Assembly: GCA_030598355.1 (NCBI GenBank)
Contig: JAUVQD010000099.1
Coordinates: 1-5,810 of the forward strand
From: Actinomycetes bacterium
GTDB lineage: Bacteria > Actinomycetota > Aquicultoria > CAJVYJ01 > JAUVQD01
Length of the DNA: 5,810 nucleotides
Direction of reading: 5' to 3'
The translations under genes were made by a program, and so were the position numbers. Under the pieces are notes generated by a model, which worked only from the letters and a program-made list of their open reading frames with translations, made no database searches and was not told the origin of the DNA. This document shows, in pieces, positions 1-5,755 of this stretch. Numbering within the stretch: the stretch's first letter is position 1; each line of letters opens with the position of its first letter.

Positions 1-459
1 CGGGCTGGAACGGAAAACATGCTCGGAATCGTCGGAATGGGTGCGGCAGCTGAGTTGGCCGCAGCTGAAATGGAAGAGAGAAACAAAAAGATTGTGCCGT
101 TGCGGGATCGTTTGATCAAGGGTTTACTAGAAACTATTGACCACGCCGAACTAAACGGTCACCCTAAATTAAGATTGCCAGGCAATGTCCACATCAGGAT
201 CGAATATATTGAAGGCGAATCGATGTTGATAATGCTTGATATGGAGGGTGTCGCAGCAGCCAGCGGGTCGGCCTGCACATCGAGAGCCTTGAAGGCCTCG
301 CATGTTCTGGCCGCGATGGGTGTGCCGCATGAAAAAATTCACGGCTCACTTCTTTTCAGTCTTGGCAAAGAGAACAACGAGAAAGACGTGGACCACGTAA
401 TAAAGGTTTTGGGGCCGATTGTAACCAGATTAAGGTCAATGTCGCCGTTGGCCCAGTGA
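1..459 (+). CDS. Cysteine desulfurase, NifS/IscS type (C-terminal part, 5'-truncated by window edge)
   Basis: PLP-dependent enzyme that takes sulfur from L-cysteine as a protein-bound persulfide and leaves alanine; it supplies Fe-S cluster assembly and sulfur carriers in the cytoplasm. The frame is open from base 1 and begins with RAGTEN, the conserved family motif, so the ATG at 19 is internal. The 152 visible residues are roughly the last 40% of a protein usually near 390-400 aa. The mobile catalytic loop SGSACTS is present, with the active Cys at nt 274-276. Further on, the family motif usually read (I/L)R(F/I)S(L/F)G is LLFSLG here: the Arg expected to bind the substrate carboxylate is Leu (nt 352-354). 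The gene leads a likely operon with a DsrE-like protein and TusA, which are plausible acceptors. The family is certain. The choice between nifS, iscS and a dedicated paralogue is open, so no symbol is given. Confidence 0.95.
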   Translation, partial: RAGTENMLGIVGMGAAAELAAAEMEERNKKIVPLRDRLIKGLLETIDHAELNGHPKLRLPGNVHIRIEYIEGESMLIMLDMEGVAAASGSACTSRALKASHVLAAMGVPHEKIHGSLLFSLGKENNEKDVDHVIKVLGPIVTRLRSMSPLAQ

Positions 460-487
460 TAGAAGAGATATTTAGTTTTTTGTCCAT

Positions 488-494
488 AAGGAGG
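488..494 (+). promoter_or_regulatory. Strong Shine-Dalgarno site for the DsrE-like gene
   Basis: AAGGAGG lies 8 nt before the ATG at 503. It is a near-perfect anti-16S match and fixes that start. The 43-nt gap to the preceding desulfurase gene shows no convincing terminator, which supports co-transcription. Confidence 0.85.
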
Positions 495-502
495 AGTTTG
501 GC

Positions 503-1045
503 ATGAGCGATTCTAAGGCTAAAGAGCCGGTTGCCGCGGCTATGAACGAAATACAAAAAAATGCCGGGACCAAGAAAAAGGTGACAATTGTTGTCTTCAG
601 CGGTGAGCTGGATAAAGTGCTGGCAGCTTTTAATATCGCCACAGGCGCCGCTTCCATGGGCATGGAATGTACTTTGTTTTTTACGTTCTGGGGGCTTAAT
701 GTCCTGAAAAAGAATGACGCCAAGAATACGGCTTCAGGATTGATGAAAAGGATGTTGGGCCGGATGAATAAAGGTGGAAGCCAACGACTACCATTGTCAA
801 AATTTCATATGCGCGGCCTTGGAACCTGGATGATGAAGAAACTAATGAGTCAACATAAGATGCCCACCGTCGATGAGATGATTTCGCTCTCAAAAGAACT
901 AGGAGTTCAGTTCATGGCTTGCACAATCACGATGGGGATCATGGGTATTGAGAAAGAGGCCTTGCGACCCGAGATCGATAAGTTTGTCGGGGTTGTTACT
1001 TATCTGGCGGAGGCCCAGGAAAGCTCCGTTAATCTGTTTATATAG
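503..1045 (+). CDS. DsrE/DsrF/DrsH-like family protein (sulfur relay)
   Basis: A 180-aa cytoplasmic protein of the DsrE/DsrF/DrsH-like (DsrE2-type) family, which is associated with persulfide transfer. Residues about 1-25 are a polar, Lys-rich leader. A Rossmann-like strand (KKVTIVVFSGELDK, about 25-38) opens the domain, followed by a helix and a hydrophobic strand with Cys56 (MECTLFFTFWGL). A long Met/Lys-rich middle section (about 78-122) has the pattern expected of this subfamily, which often carries such an insert. The conserved C-terminal motif is FMACTITMGIMGI, in which Cys140 matches the cysteine found in relatives (the A-C-x-x-S/T-M pattern) and is the likely sulfur-carrying residue. 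The start is fixed by a strong ribosome site. It sits between a cysteine desulfurase and tusA (11 nt to the next ATG), which implies a sulfur carrier or acceptor. The sulfur's final destination cannot be read from the sequence. Confidence 0.88.
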   Translation: MSDSKAKEPVAAAMNEIQKNAGTKKKVTIVVFSGELDKVLAAFNIATGAASMGMECTLFFTFWGLNVLKKNDAKNTASGLMKRMLGRMNKGGSQRLPLSKFHMRGLGTWMMKKLMSQHKMPTVDEMISLSKELGVQFMACTITMGIMGIEKEALRPEIDKFVGVVTYLAEAQESSVNLFI

Positions 1046-1051
1046 AGGTGG
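1044..1051 (+). promoter_or_regulatory. Shine-Dalgarno site that decides the tusA start
   Basis: AGAGGTGG overlaps the stop codon of the upstream gene and sits 5 nt before the ATG at 1057. A GTG at 1048 in the same frame would start inside this ribosome site and has no ribosome site of its own, so the ATG at 1057 is preferred. Confidence 0.65.
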
Positions 1052-1056
1052 AAGAT

Positions 1057-1320
1057 ATGGAAGAGACTGTTGAGATTGGCGACAAAACAATAAAAGTCGA
1101 CGCTGAGCTGGATTGTTTTGGTTTGCTCTGCCCGATGCCAATTGTAAAAACTGCCGCAAAAGTCAAAGAGATTGACGTCGGGCAGGTGCTGAAGGTTGCC
1201 TCCACAGATTTGGGCATCAAAGAAGATATGCCGGTTTGGTGTGCTGAAACAGGAAATGAGTTCTTAGGCGTTAAAGAAGCTGACGGTGAATATTTCGTTT
1301 ACCTGAGGCGATTAGTCTAA
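1057..1320 (+). CDS. tusA: TusA-family sulfurtransferase
   Basis: Small (87 aa) cytoplasmic sulfur carrier of the TusA/SirA/YeeD family. It accepts persulfide sulfur from a cysteine desulfurase and passes it on; known uses include tRNA thiolation, molybdenum cofactor synthesis and dissimilatory sulfur metabolism. The family signature CPMP is at residues 25-28, with Cys25 the expected sulfur-carrying cysteine, followed by IVKTAAKVKEI as the first helix. Cys20 precedes it by five residues, and a further Cys62 lies in VWCAETGNEFL. That stretch has the form usual in TusA proteins that travel with DsrE-like partners. Length is normal (about 75-90 aa). The start is the ATG with the well-spaced ribosome site; a GTG three codons earlier is less likely. 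It is the last gene of the plus-strand cassette and ends 1 nt from the stop of the convergent radical SAM gene. Confidence 0.93.
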   Translation: MEETVEIGDKTIKVDAELDCFGLLCPMPIVKTAAKVKEIDVGQVLKVASTDLGIKEDMPVWCAETGNEFLGVKEADGEYFVYLRRLV

Positions 1321-1343
1321 ATTAGCTAGAGACTTTCTCGCCT
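1306..1343. terminator. Imperfect hairpin spanning both convergent stop codons (possible bidirectional terminator)
   Basis: AGGCGA (1306-1311) pairs with TCGCCT (1338-1343), and AGTCT (1314-1318) pairs with AGACT (1330-1334). A small internal loop (TT opposite TTC) separates the two stem parts, and the apical loop is 11 nt. It covers the ends of tusA and of the opposing radical SAM gene. Neither side is followed by a T-run, so a classical intrinsic terminator is not shown. Its placement between genes 1 nt apart is the main argument for a role. Confidence 0.4.
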
Positions 1344-2824
1344 ATTAAGTCGGCTAGTATATCGTGGACTTTCTTGGGCATTTTTCCGAAACCCTTCATC
1401 TGGTCTGCCAGATAAGAATGAGTTGCCAGTAGCTTGGCCACCGAAATCATGTATTCGCGCTTAAACTTGGTCATATTTGGCAGCTGCGCCATTTTGCCCA
1501 TATAAAACTTCTTGAAGGCGCCCATCAGCTCCCGAGAAACCTGCTCGGTGGTCATCGCTGTTGGCTTTATAACCGGCTCAACCAAGTTATATTTACTGTA
1601 GTCATAGGATTCGATAAAAGGCTTGAGCTCTTCATAGATGTCGGCATATGGCCAAGGGGCAATGGCCAGGAAAAAAGCCAAATCGGGATTGTAATACTTC
1701 GCGAGCTTAACTGTTTCTCTGATCGACTCGGGGGTATCCTCAGGCAGACCGAGGACAAAAGAAGTTTCGGTAATAATGTTGGCCTGGTTTATTAAGTCTA
1801 GGGCTTTCTTTGATTCCTCGACTTTGATGTTCTTTTTGAACCTATCGAGCGTTGCTTGTGAACCAGCTTCAACGCCGAGGTAAATGTGATCAATTCCGGC
1901 TTCACGGTATCGGTCAAGGATAGGTTCGTCCCGGACGATATCGGTAACTCTGGTCTCGAGTAGAATCTCAATCCCGAGATCGCGCTCGATCAAAAGGTCT
2001 AAAACCCTGTGCCAGGCTTTCTCGTCTGTGGTTGGGGCCTCATCGGCTATCATAACCACGTCAACACCAAAATTGCTTTTTAGGTAGGCGAGTTCAGTAA
2101 CAAAATCATCAGGTGTACGGGCTCGCCATCCTTGTTTCCAAAAAAGTTGTTGCGAACAGAAACTGCAAGCCTGCACACAACCCCTGGCATACGACACAAC
2201 GGCCAAAGTTGAATTTGGTGTTGGTCGATAAGTGTAGTCTTTCCATTCAATAAGATCCCAAGCCATCGGTAGACCGCTGAGTGATTCCAAAAACAGTCTC
2301 TCAGGTGTGGCGACAACCTGTTTTTCGACCCGGTAGGCGATACCTTTAACCTCAGAAAGCTTACCGCCGCCGAAATGGCAATCGAGCAACTCAGGCATTG
2401 TTAACTCGCCCTCTCCTCTGACCGCGTAGTCAACAGAAGGATGGTTCTCAAGCATTTCCCGGTAGCAGAAGTTCGCGTGGACACCGCCGATTACAGTCGT
2501 GACATTCGGGTTAAGAGATTTGGCGATGTCGCATATCTTAACGCAATCATTAATTGTTGCCGTTATGGCCCCCGTGGCAATTACATCGGGCGCGCGATCT
2601 TTGATCCGCTCAGTAATAGCCGGCCACTCGTCAAATTTTGACATAGCGTCGTAGATTTCGACTTCATAGCCAGCTGCTCGGAGTGATCCGGCCACGTAAA
2701 CAAGAGACAGAGGCATCCAAGTACCAGCTGACTCGACAACGCCGCAATGATATGGCGGTGTAATCAACAAGACTTTGCGTCTTTTTTTACCATTCGGCCC
2801 AGAGGACAAAGTGAAATTAGTCAC
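1322..2824 (-). CDS. BchE-like cobalamin-binding radical SAM protein
   Basis: Predicted 500-aa enzyme with an N-terminal B12-binding domain (about residues 15-150: KVLLITPPYH, then YVAGSLRAAGYEVEIYD, IGGVHANF and RGEGE) and a radical SAM core (about 205-420). The core carries GCVQACSFC, a CxxxCxxC [4Fe-4S]/SAM motif with Cys 216, 220 and 223. Several C-terminal blocks (ETRVTDI, NPD, APWPY, DYSKYNLVEPVIKP, FYMGKM, FKREYM) match what I recall of BchE, the oxygen-independent Mg-protoporphyrin IX monomethyl ester cyclase. No DxHxxG cobalamin-ligand motif is evident. No other bacteriochlorophyll gene is visible, so true BchE activity is not implied; a tetrapyrrole or other unactivated-carbon substrate is inference. 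The start is taken as GTG 2824, with AGGAGC 5 nt upstream. A GTG at 2842 in frame lacks a ribosome site. It has its own promoter and lies downstream of cytochrome c maturation genes. Confidence 0.88.
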   Translation of the reverse strand: MTNFTLSSGPNGKKRRKVLLITPPYHCGVVESAGTWMPLSLVYVAGSLRAAGYEVEIYDAMSKFDEWPAITERIKDRAPDVIATGAITATINDCVKICDIAKSLNPNVTTVIGGVHANFCYREMLENHPSVDYAVRGEGELTMPELLDCHFGGGKLSEVKGIAYRVEKQVVATPERLFLESLSGLPMAWDLIEWKDYTYRPTPNSTLAVVSYARGCVQACSFCSQQLFWKQGWRARTPDDFVTELAYLKSNFGVDVVMIADEAPTTDEKAWHRVLDLLIERDLGIEILLETRVTDIVRDEPILDRYREAGIDHIYLGVEAGSQATLDRFKKNIKVEESKKALDLINQANIITETSFVLGLPEDTPESIRETVKLAKYYNPDLAFFLAIAPWPYADIYEELKPFIESYDYSKYNLVEPVIKPTAMTTEQVSRELMGAFKKFYMGKMAQLPNMTKFKREYMISVAKLLATHSYLADQMKGFGKMPKKVHDILADLIGEKVSS

Positions 2825-2829
2825 ATAAA

Positions 2830-2835
2830 GCTCCT
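2830..2835 (-). promoter_or_regulatory. Shine-Dalgarno site that decides the radical SAM gene start
   Basis: Read on the minus strand, AGGAGC lies 5 nt before GTG 2824. An ORF start at GTG 2842 would put this site inside the coding region, so the shorter 500-aa product is preferred. Confidence 0.65.
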
Positions 2836-2869
2836 GACACACTCGTTTGTAGGCAGTTAGAACCTATAA

Positions 2870-2898
2870 ATTATACCAGAATAAGGACCATGGGTGAA
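2870..2898 (-). promoter_or_regulatory. Predicted sigma70-type promoter with extended -10 for the radical SAM gene
   Basis: On the minus strand, TTCACC (2898-2893, 4/6 match to TTGACA) is followed by a 17-nt spacer and a perfect TATAAT (2875-2870). The spacer ends in TGG, giving the extended -10 form TGnTATAAT. Transcription should start near 2863, leaving a leader of about 40 nt before GTG 2824. It lies in the 108-nt gap behind the small membrane protein gene, so the radical SAM gene can be expressed apart from resB-ccsA. Confidence 0.65.
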
Positions 2899-2932
2899 GG
2901 GTGGTTTGAGCAACTATTTGAACTAAGGGGCG

Positions 2933-3370
2933 TTATTGATTTGGCGCCACACGTTTTGTTAAATCCGGTTCCTTGCTGGTTGTATCACTTTCTATTCCAT
3001 ATGTTTGGCGCAGTTTAATGACTTTTTGGTTTAGCTTTTTCCACGAGTAGATGCCTCCGCCGACCAAGCCAAAGATTAATACATGTTTCATGATTAACAC
3101 CGGAACCATGTTCTTGCCGACCGCCTGCGCCCACTCAAATTCCTGGAAATTGATTAGCCTGAAGACCCCGGCGACAATTATCCAGACAAACGCGCCCCGG
3201 CCGAGAATGGTTAAGCGGCGATAAGAATCCAAAAAATATTTGATGACGGCTTGATCGTTAGTGTCCTCGGCGGCTTTTGCGAAATAATAGACAACCACAC
3301 CACTGGTCATGAGTAGAGCCGTAGCAAGGTCATGGAAGTAATTGTTAAGCATGATGATAATATTTAGCAC
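2933..3370 (-). CDS. Small three-helix membrane protein of unknown function, in the cytochrome c maturation cluster
   Basis: I do not recognise a named family with certainty. The 145-aa product has three likely membrane helices (about residues 12-31, 57-73 and 88-108) and a polar, charged tail (about 110-145). One histidine lies at the start of helix 1 (FHDLATALL, His13) and another in helix 3 after Lys (IMKHVLIFG, His96). This layout recalls heme- or metal-binding membrane proteins such as CopD or HemJ, but that is only pattern similarity. A GTG start at 3370 is preferred because AAGGGA lies 8 nt upstream; ATG 3352, six codons in, has no ribosome site. It follows ccsA by 91 nt on the same strand. 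That position suggests a role in heme handling, or as an accessory to a membrane cytochrome, but the sequence does not prove it. Confidence 0.75.
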   Translation of the reverse strand: MLNIIIMLNNYFHDLATALLMTSGVVVYYFAKAAEDTNDQAVIKYFLDSYRRLTILGRGAFVWIIVAGVFRLINFQEFEWAQAVGKNMVPVLIMKHVLIFGLVGGGIYSWKKLNQKVIKLRQTYGIESDTTSKEPDLTKRVAPNQ

Positions 3371-3461
3371 TTTAATAATCCCTTAGTTTAAGTATTTTTC
3401 TTGAGCTTAAATGATACCACAGATAGGCGTGGCCTGGATGTTCTTTAGTCTTAAAACAGTC

Positions 3462-4295
3462 TTAGTTGATGTGAACGCGGCTGCCGATGTCAAAGACATG
3501 AAATGTTGACCCGGGCGGAAAATAGGTCATTAGCCAGTAGGCGGCGATTACGGTGATCATTGAGATGATCGCCAGCCACGACAGGCGGCGAGAGTCCCAT
3601 GCAAATGACTTTTTTAGGTGAATAAAAAGCGCATAAAGAAACCAAGACGCCAAGGTCATCGATTCAATCGGATCCCACCGCCACCAGGTGCCGAAGACGA
3701 TAAACTCATAGTAGGCTCCGCTGGCTAAGGTGAACGTCTGCGTCACAAAACCAAAAATTATGTATTTCATAAGCCAGTCATCCATTACGCCTAAAGACGG
3801 AAGGTTGAGAAAGGGTAGGTGTTCGCGCGCATTCGCCAAGATCAAAACGGCGATGATAAACGCCAGCGTGTAGCTGCTATAAGAGAACCAGGCAAAAGTG
3901 GCGTGCAGATCGACCCACAGGCTCTGCTCCGAAATAGTCAATGGGAATCTCGTGCTATCAAAACCAACACCAAAAGCGATTATCGCAAGCGCCATAGGCG
4001 TCGTGAATAGGCCGATTACCTTTAGCCAAGGAGTTTTTTTCGAGATAACCAAACCAAATAGAATGACAAACCAGGAACCGGCCAGGGCATTTTCGAAGCT
4101 ACCGAAAACCGGAGGGTGTCCGGTCGAAATCCAGCGCGCGATAATTGAAACGGTTTGGCTGATAAATGCCGCGGCGCTTAAGATAAGGGCGACAGAGTTT
4201 AGTTTGTCAGAACGCCAGACTATAGCAGCGATATAGAAGCAAAACGCCAATACAAAGAGGATAACCGCAATTGATAACGCCCAGGTCTCAACCAT
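3462..4295 (-). CDS. ccsA: System II cytochrome c biogenesis protein CcsA (ResC/CcsB type)
   Basis: Polytopic membrane protein (277 aa, a usual length) of the heme-handling CcsA/CcmC superfamily. With ResB it exports heme and ligates it to CxxCH apocytochromes outside the membrane. The diagnostic Trp-rich WWD motif is present as FGTWWRWDPIESMTLASW (residues 201-218), followed by YALFIHLKK. Expected conserved histidines are visible: His60 in TGHPPVFGSFENA, His131 in LWVDLHATFAWFSY, His226 after the WWD segment, and His266 in the C-terminal STFHVFDI. About eight hydrophobic segments can be drawn, beginning at residues 5-27. The ATG lies inside the end of resB (8-nt overlap), which implies translational coupling; only a weak GGA-type ribosome site precedes it. 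Naming varies: the same protein is called ResC, CcsA or CcsB in different organisms. Confidence 0.95.
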   Translation of the reverse strand: MVETWALSIAVILFVLAFCFYIAAIVWRSDKLNSVALILSAAAFISQTVSIIARWISTGHPPVFGSFENALAGSWFVILFGLVISKKTPWLKVIGLFTTPMALAIIAFGVGFDSTRFPLTISEQSLWVDLHATFAWFSYSSYTLAFIIAVLILANAREHLPFLNLPSLGVMDDWLMKYIIFGFVTQTFTLASGAYYEFIVFGTWWRWDPIESMTLASWFLYALFIHLKKSFAWDSRRLSWLAIISMITVIAAYWLMTYFPPGSTFHVFDIGSRVHIN

Positions 4296-5628
4296 CTGAT
4301 TTCCACTGTTTTATTTGTTTCGCCAGGTCTTGCAGGTCCATAATTGCTTTATTGGGAAAGTAGTCGTCCCGCAGGTGCAAATGTATTACCTGGATGTTTT
4401 TGTCAGACACTCCTACCGCAGTGAAATCCTTGCGAAAGAAGACGAGCCGCCAGACAAGGCCGGTTAATCCAGCTAAAAAACCTAGCCATATAAAGATCAG
4501 CCCGGGATTATGGATTATCTTAAACTGTCCCCAATAGACCATCTTGGGAAAAGATAGGTGAAAGCGGCCGACGTCAATAGATTCATTTGGCCGGACAAAC
4601 TGCTTTGCAATGGTCGTATCGCCCATAGCCAAGCGGACGCCGTACCCAAGCTGTTTAAGATTATTAGACTTGTTTGTGATATTTCCTTTATCTTTTCGGA
4701 AGTCTGGAAAGACTTTGACGTTTACAATATAGGGGATAGCGCTCAGTCGAAAACTATCTTCGATACCTGGCGGAAAAGTGGCTAGGTTGACATAGCCCGA
4801 TTCGACCTCGACGCCGTCGTCGTCGACCAGGCGGTAGAAAGGCGCGTAGCCGATTCCGACCAGCGTAACGTAAGTTGTCAACGTGGGCTTCCAGGCTTTT
4901 GTTAAAAGCACTAGATCTTCCCTTTTTGATTCAAGGGGTTGAATTGTGGCCCTCATATCAGTGAAAAGAAGTTCATCTTTCCAGAAACGCGCCGAGATCT
5001 TTTTGACCTTGAAACCGAACTTAGGCATTCTGTCCTTGGTATTTCTCGGTTCAACTTGTATCAAACGATCGCTTTGCTCAGTGGTTAAGGTATCTCCCTC
5101 GGCTACAATTGCTTGGGCTTGCGTCCGGAGCATGGGGCTAATCAGGATGCCAAACACAATAAAAAAAAGGGCGAAGTGAAAAAAGAGCGTTCCTAAAGAG
5201 GAAAGCCGCCAGCGAATCGCCCTCAGGGTCGTTTTATCCGCATTTAATACAGTCTTGTAGCCGCGGGCGCGGAATCGGGCGCCCAGCTTCGACATGATTT
5301 CGTGAGCCGAAAGAGCTGACTCTACCGTTATGTAATTACGCTTTTTTTTCAGGGATTCGACGGTCGGCTCAGATTTGTCGAGCTCCACGTTACTAATAGC
5401 AATGGAAAAGTAACGGATCATACAGAAGAGATTATTTACAACAAAAAGTGTTAGCCAAAACTTCATGGGCAGTGAGTTTGCTATCAGAATTACCTGGGAG
5501 CTTGGGCTAGCGGCCGCCCAAGCCAGGAGCATTATGCCGTATACAGTTCCCGAGACGAGAAGAAAAATATTGAGTGTTTTGGAGCTGAGTAAATTGAAGA
5601 CCGCGGTCGCTCGTGACGCTTTTTCCAT
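4288..5628 (-). CDS. resB: System II cytochrome c biogenesis protein ResB (Ccs1)
   Basis: Membrane partner of CcsA in the System II synthetase (446 aa, at the short end for ResB). Layout is typical: helices at about residues 19-40 and 57-79, a cytoplasmic loop, helix 3 at about 145-165 (GTLFFHFALFF, His151), a large extracytoplasmic domain (about 166-370), helix 4 at about 376-398 preceded by IIHNPG (His373), and a soluble tail. The two membrane-edge histidines match the conserved heme-ligand positions of the family. An in-frame TAA 9 nt upstream rules out a longer product, and no ribosome site precedes the ATG. A weak promoter ends only 8 nt before it, so the message may be nearly leaderless. 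It is the first gene of the minus-strand cluster. No ResA or CcdA (thiol reduction partners) is in the window. Confidence 0.93.
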   Translation of the reverse strand: MEKASRATAVFNLLSSKTLNIFLLVSGTVYGIMLLAWAAASPSSQVILIANSLPMKFWLTLFVVNNLFCMIRYFSIAISNVELDKSEPTVESLKKKRNYITVESALSAHEIMSKLGARFRARGYKTVLNADKTTLRAIRWRLSSLGTLFFHFALFFIVFGILISPMLRTQAQAIVAEGDTLTTEQSDRLIQVEPRNTKDRMPKFGFKVKKISARFWKDELLFTDMRATIQPLESKREDLVLLTKAWKPTLTTYVTLVGIGYAPFYRLVDDDGVEVESGYVNLATFPPGIEDSFRLSAIPYIVNVKVFPDFRKDKGNITNKSNNLKQLGYGVRLAMGDTTIAKQFVRPNESIDVGRFHLSFPKMVYWGQFKIIHNPGLIFIWLGFLAGLTGLVWRLVFFRKDFTAVGVSDKNIQVIHLHLRDDYFPNKAIMDLQDLAKQIKQWKSDG

Positions 5629-5636
5629 CGCTTGTT

Positions 5637-5665
5637 AGCATACAGTGTGAGGGATTCGAGAACAA
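5637..5665 (-). promoter_or_regulatory. Weak candidate promoter for resB
   Basis: On the minus strand, TTGTTC (5665-5660) is separated by 17 nt from TATGCT (5642-5637). Matches are 3/6 and 4/6, so this is weak by itself. The spacing is optimal, the position is right, and the -10 ends 8 nt before the resB ATG, which fits the missing ribosome site if the mRNA is leaderless. A promoter farther upstream, in or beyond the repeat region, is equally possible. Confidence 0.28.
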
Positions 5666-5690
5666 GGATAATGAAATTACTGAAATTAAA

Positions 5691-5755
5691 GGGACACGTA
5701 CTTAATTCTGAAAATCGAATTAGAACATGTCCCAGTTGTTAAAGAACATGTCCCC
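5691..5755. repeat. REP/RAYT-like palindrome with an additional direct arm copy
   Basis: The left arm at 5691-5708 (GGGACACGTACTTAATTC) and right arm at 5717-5733 (GAATTAGAACATGTCCC) form a long imperfect hairpin around the loop TGAAAATC, with one C/T difference, one A/T difference and one extra base. A second copy of AGAACATGTCCC follows at 5743-5754, exactly 21 bp after the first (5722-5733). The GGGACATGT-type arms resemble the hairpins I recall flanking REP-associated tyrosine transposase (Y1, RAYT) genes, or dispersed as stand-alone repeats. No transposase is visible here. The remaining sequence of the 5629-5810 gap shows no supportable gene. Confidence 0.7.

Noticed and set aside
19..21. 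ATG at 19 as the start of the cysteine desulfurase
   Set aside because: The frame is open upstream to base 1 and encodes the conserved RAGTEN motif, so the gene continues off the left edge.
2441..2641. Open plus-strand frame of 66 codons
   Set aside because: It lies wholly inside the radical SAM gene on the other strand, has no ribosome site, and its translation shows no domain pattern.
2825..2932. Intrinsic terminator after the small membrane protein gene
   Set aside because: Only a 4-bp ACCA/TGGT pairing without a T-run is visible.
3411..3416. TGG-TATCAT, an extended -10-like site on the minus strand before the small membrane protein gene
   Set aside because: No -35 match is found at 16-19 nt spacing (ATCCAG at 17). 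It could be chance, and the gene may be co-transcribed with ccsA.
3447..3464. Direct repeat AGTCTTA twice at the ccsA 3' end
   Set aside because: Seven bases, two copies, AT-rich context; consistent with chance, and it does not form a terminator.
3898..4236. Open plus-strand frame of 112 codons
   Set aside because: It is antisense to ccsA, whose WWD motif and conserved histidines leave no doubt about the coding strand; the antisense protein has no recognisable features.
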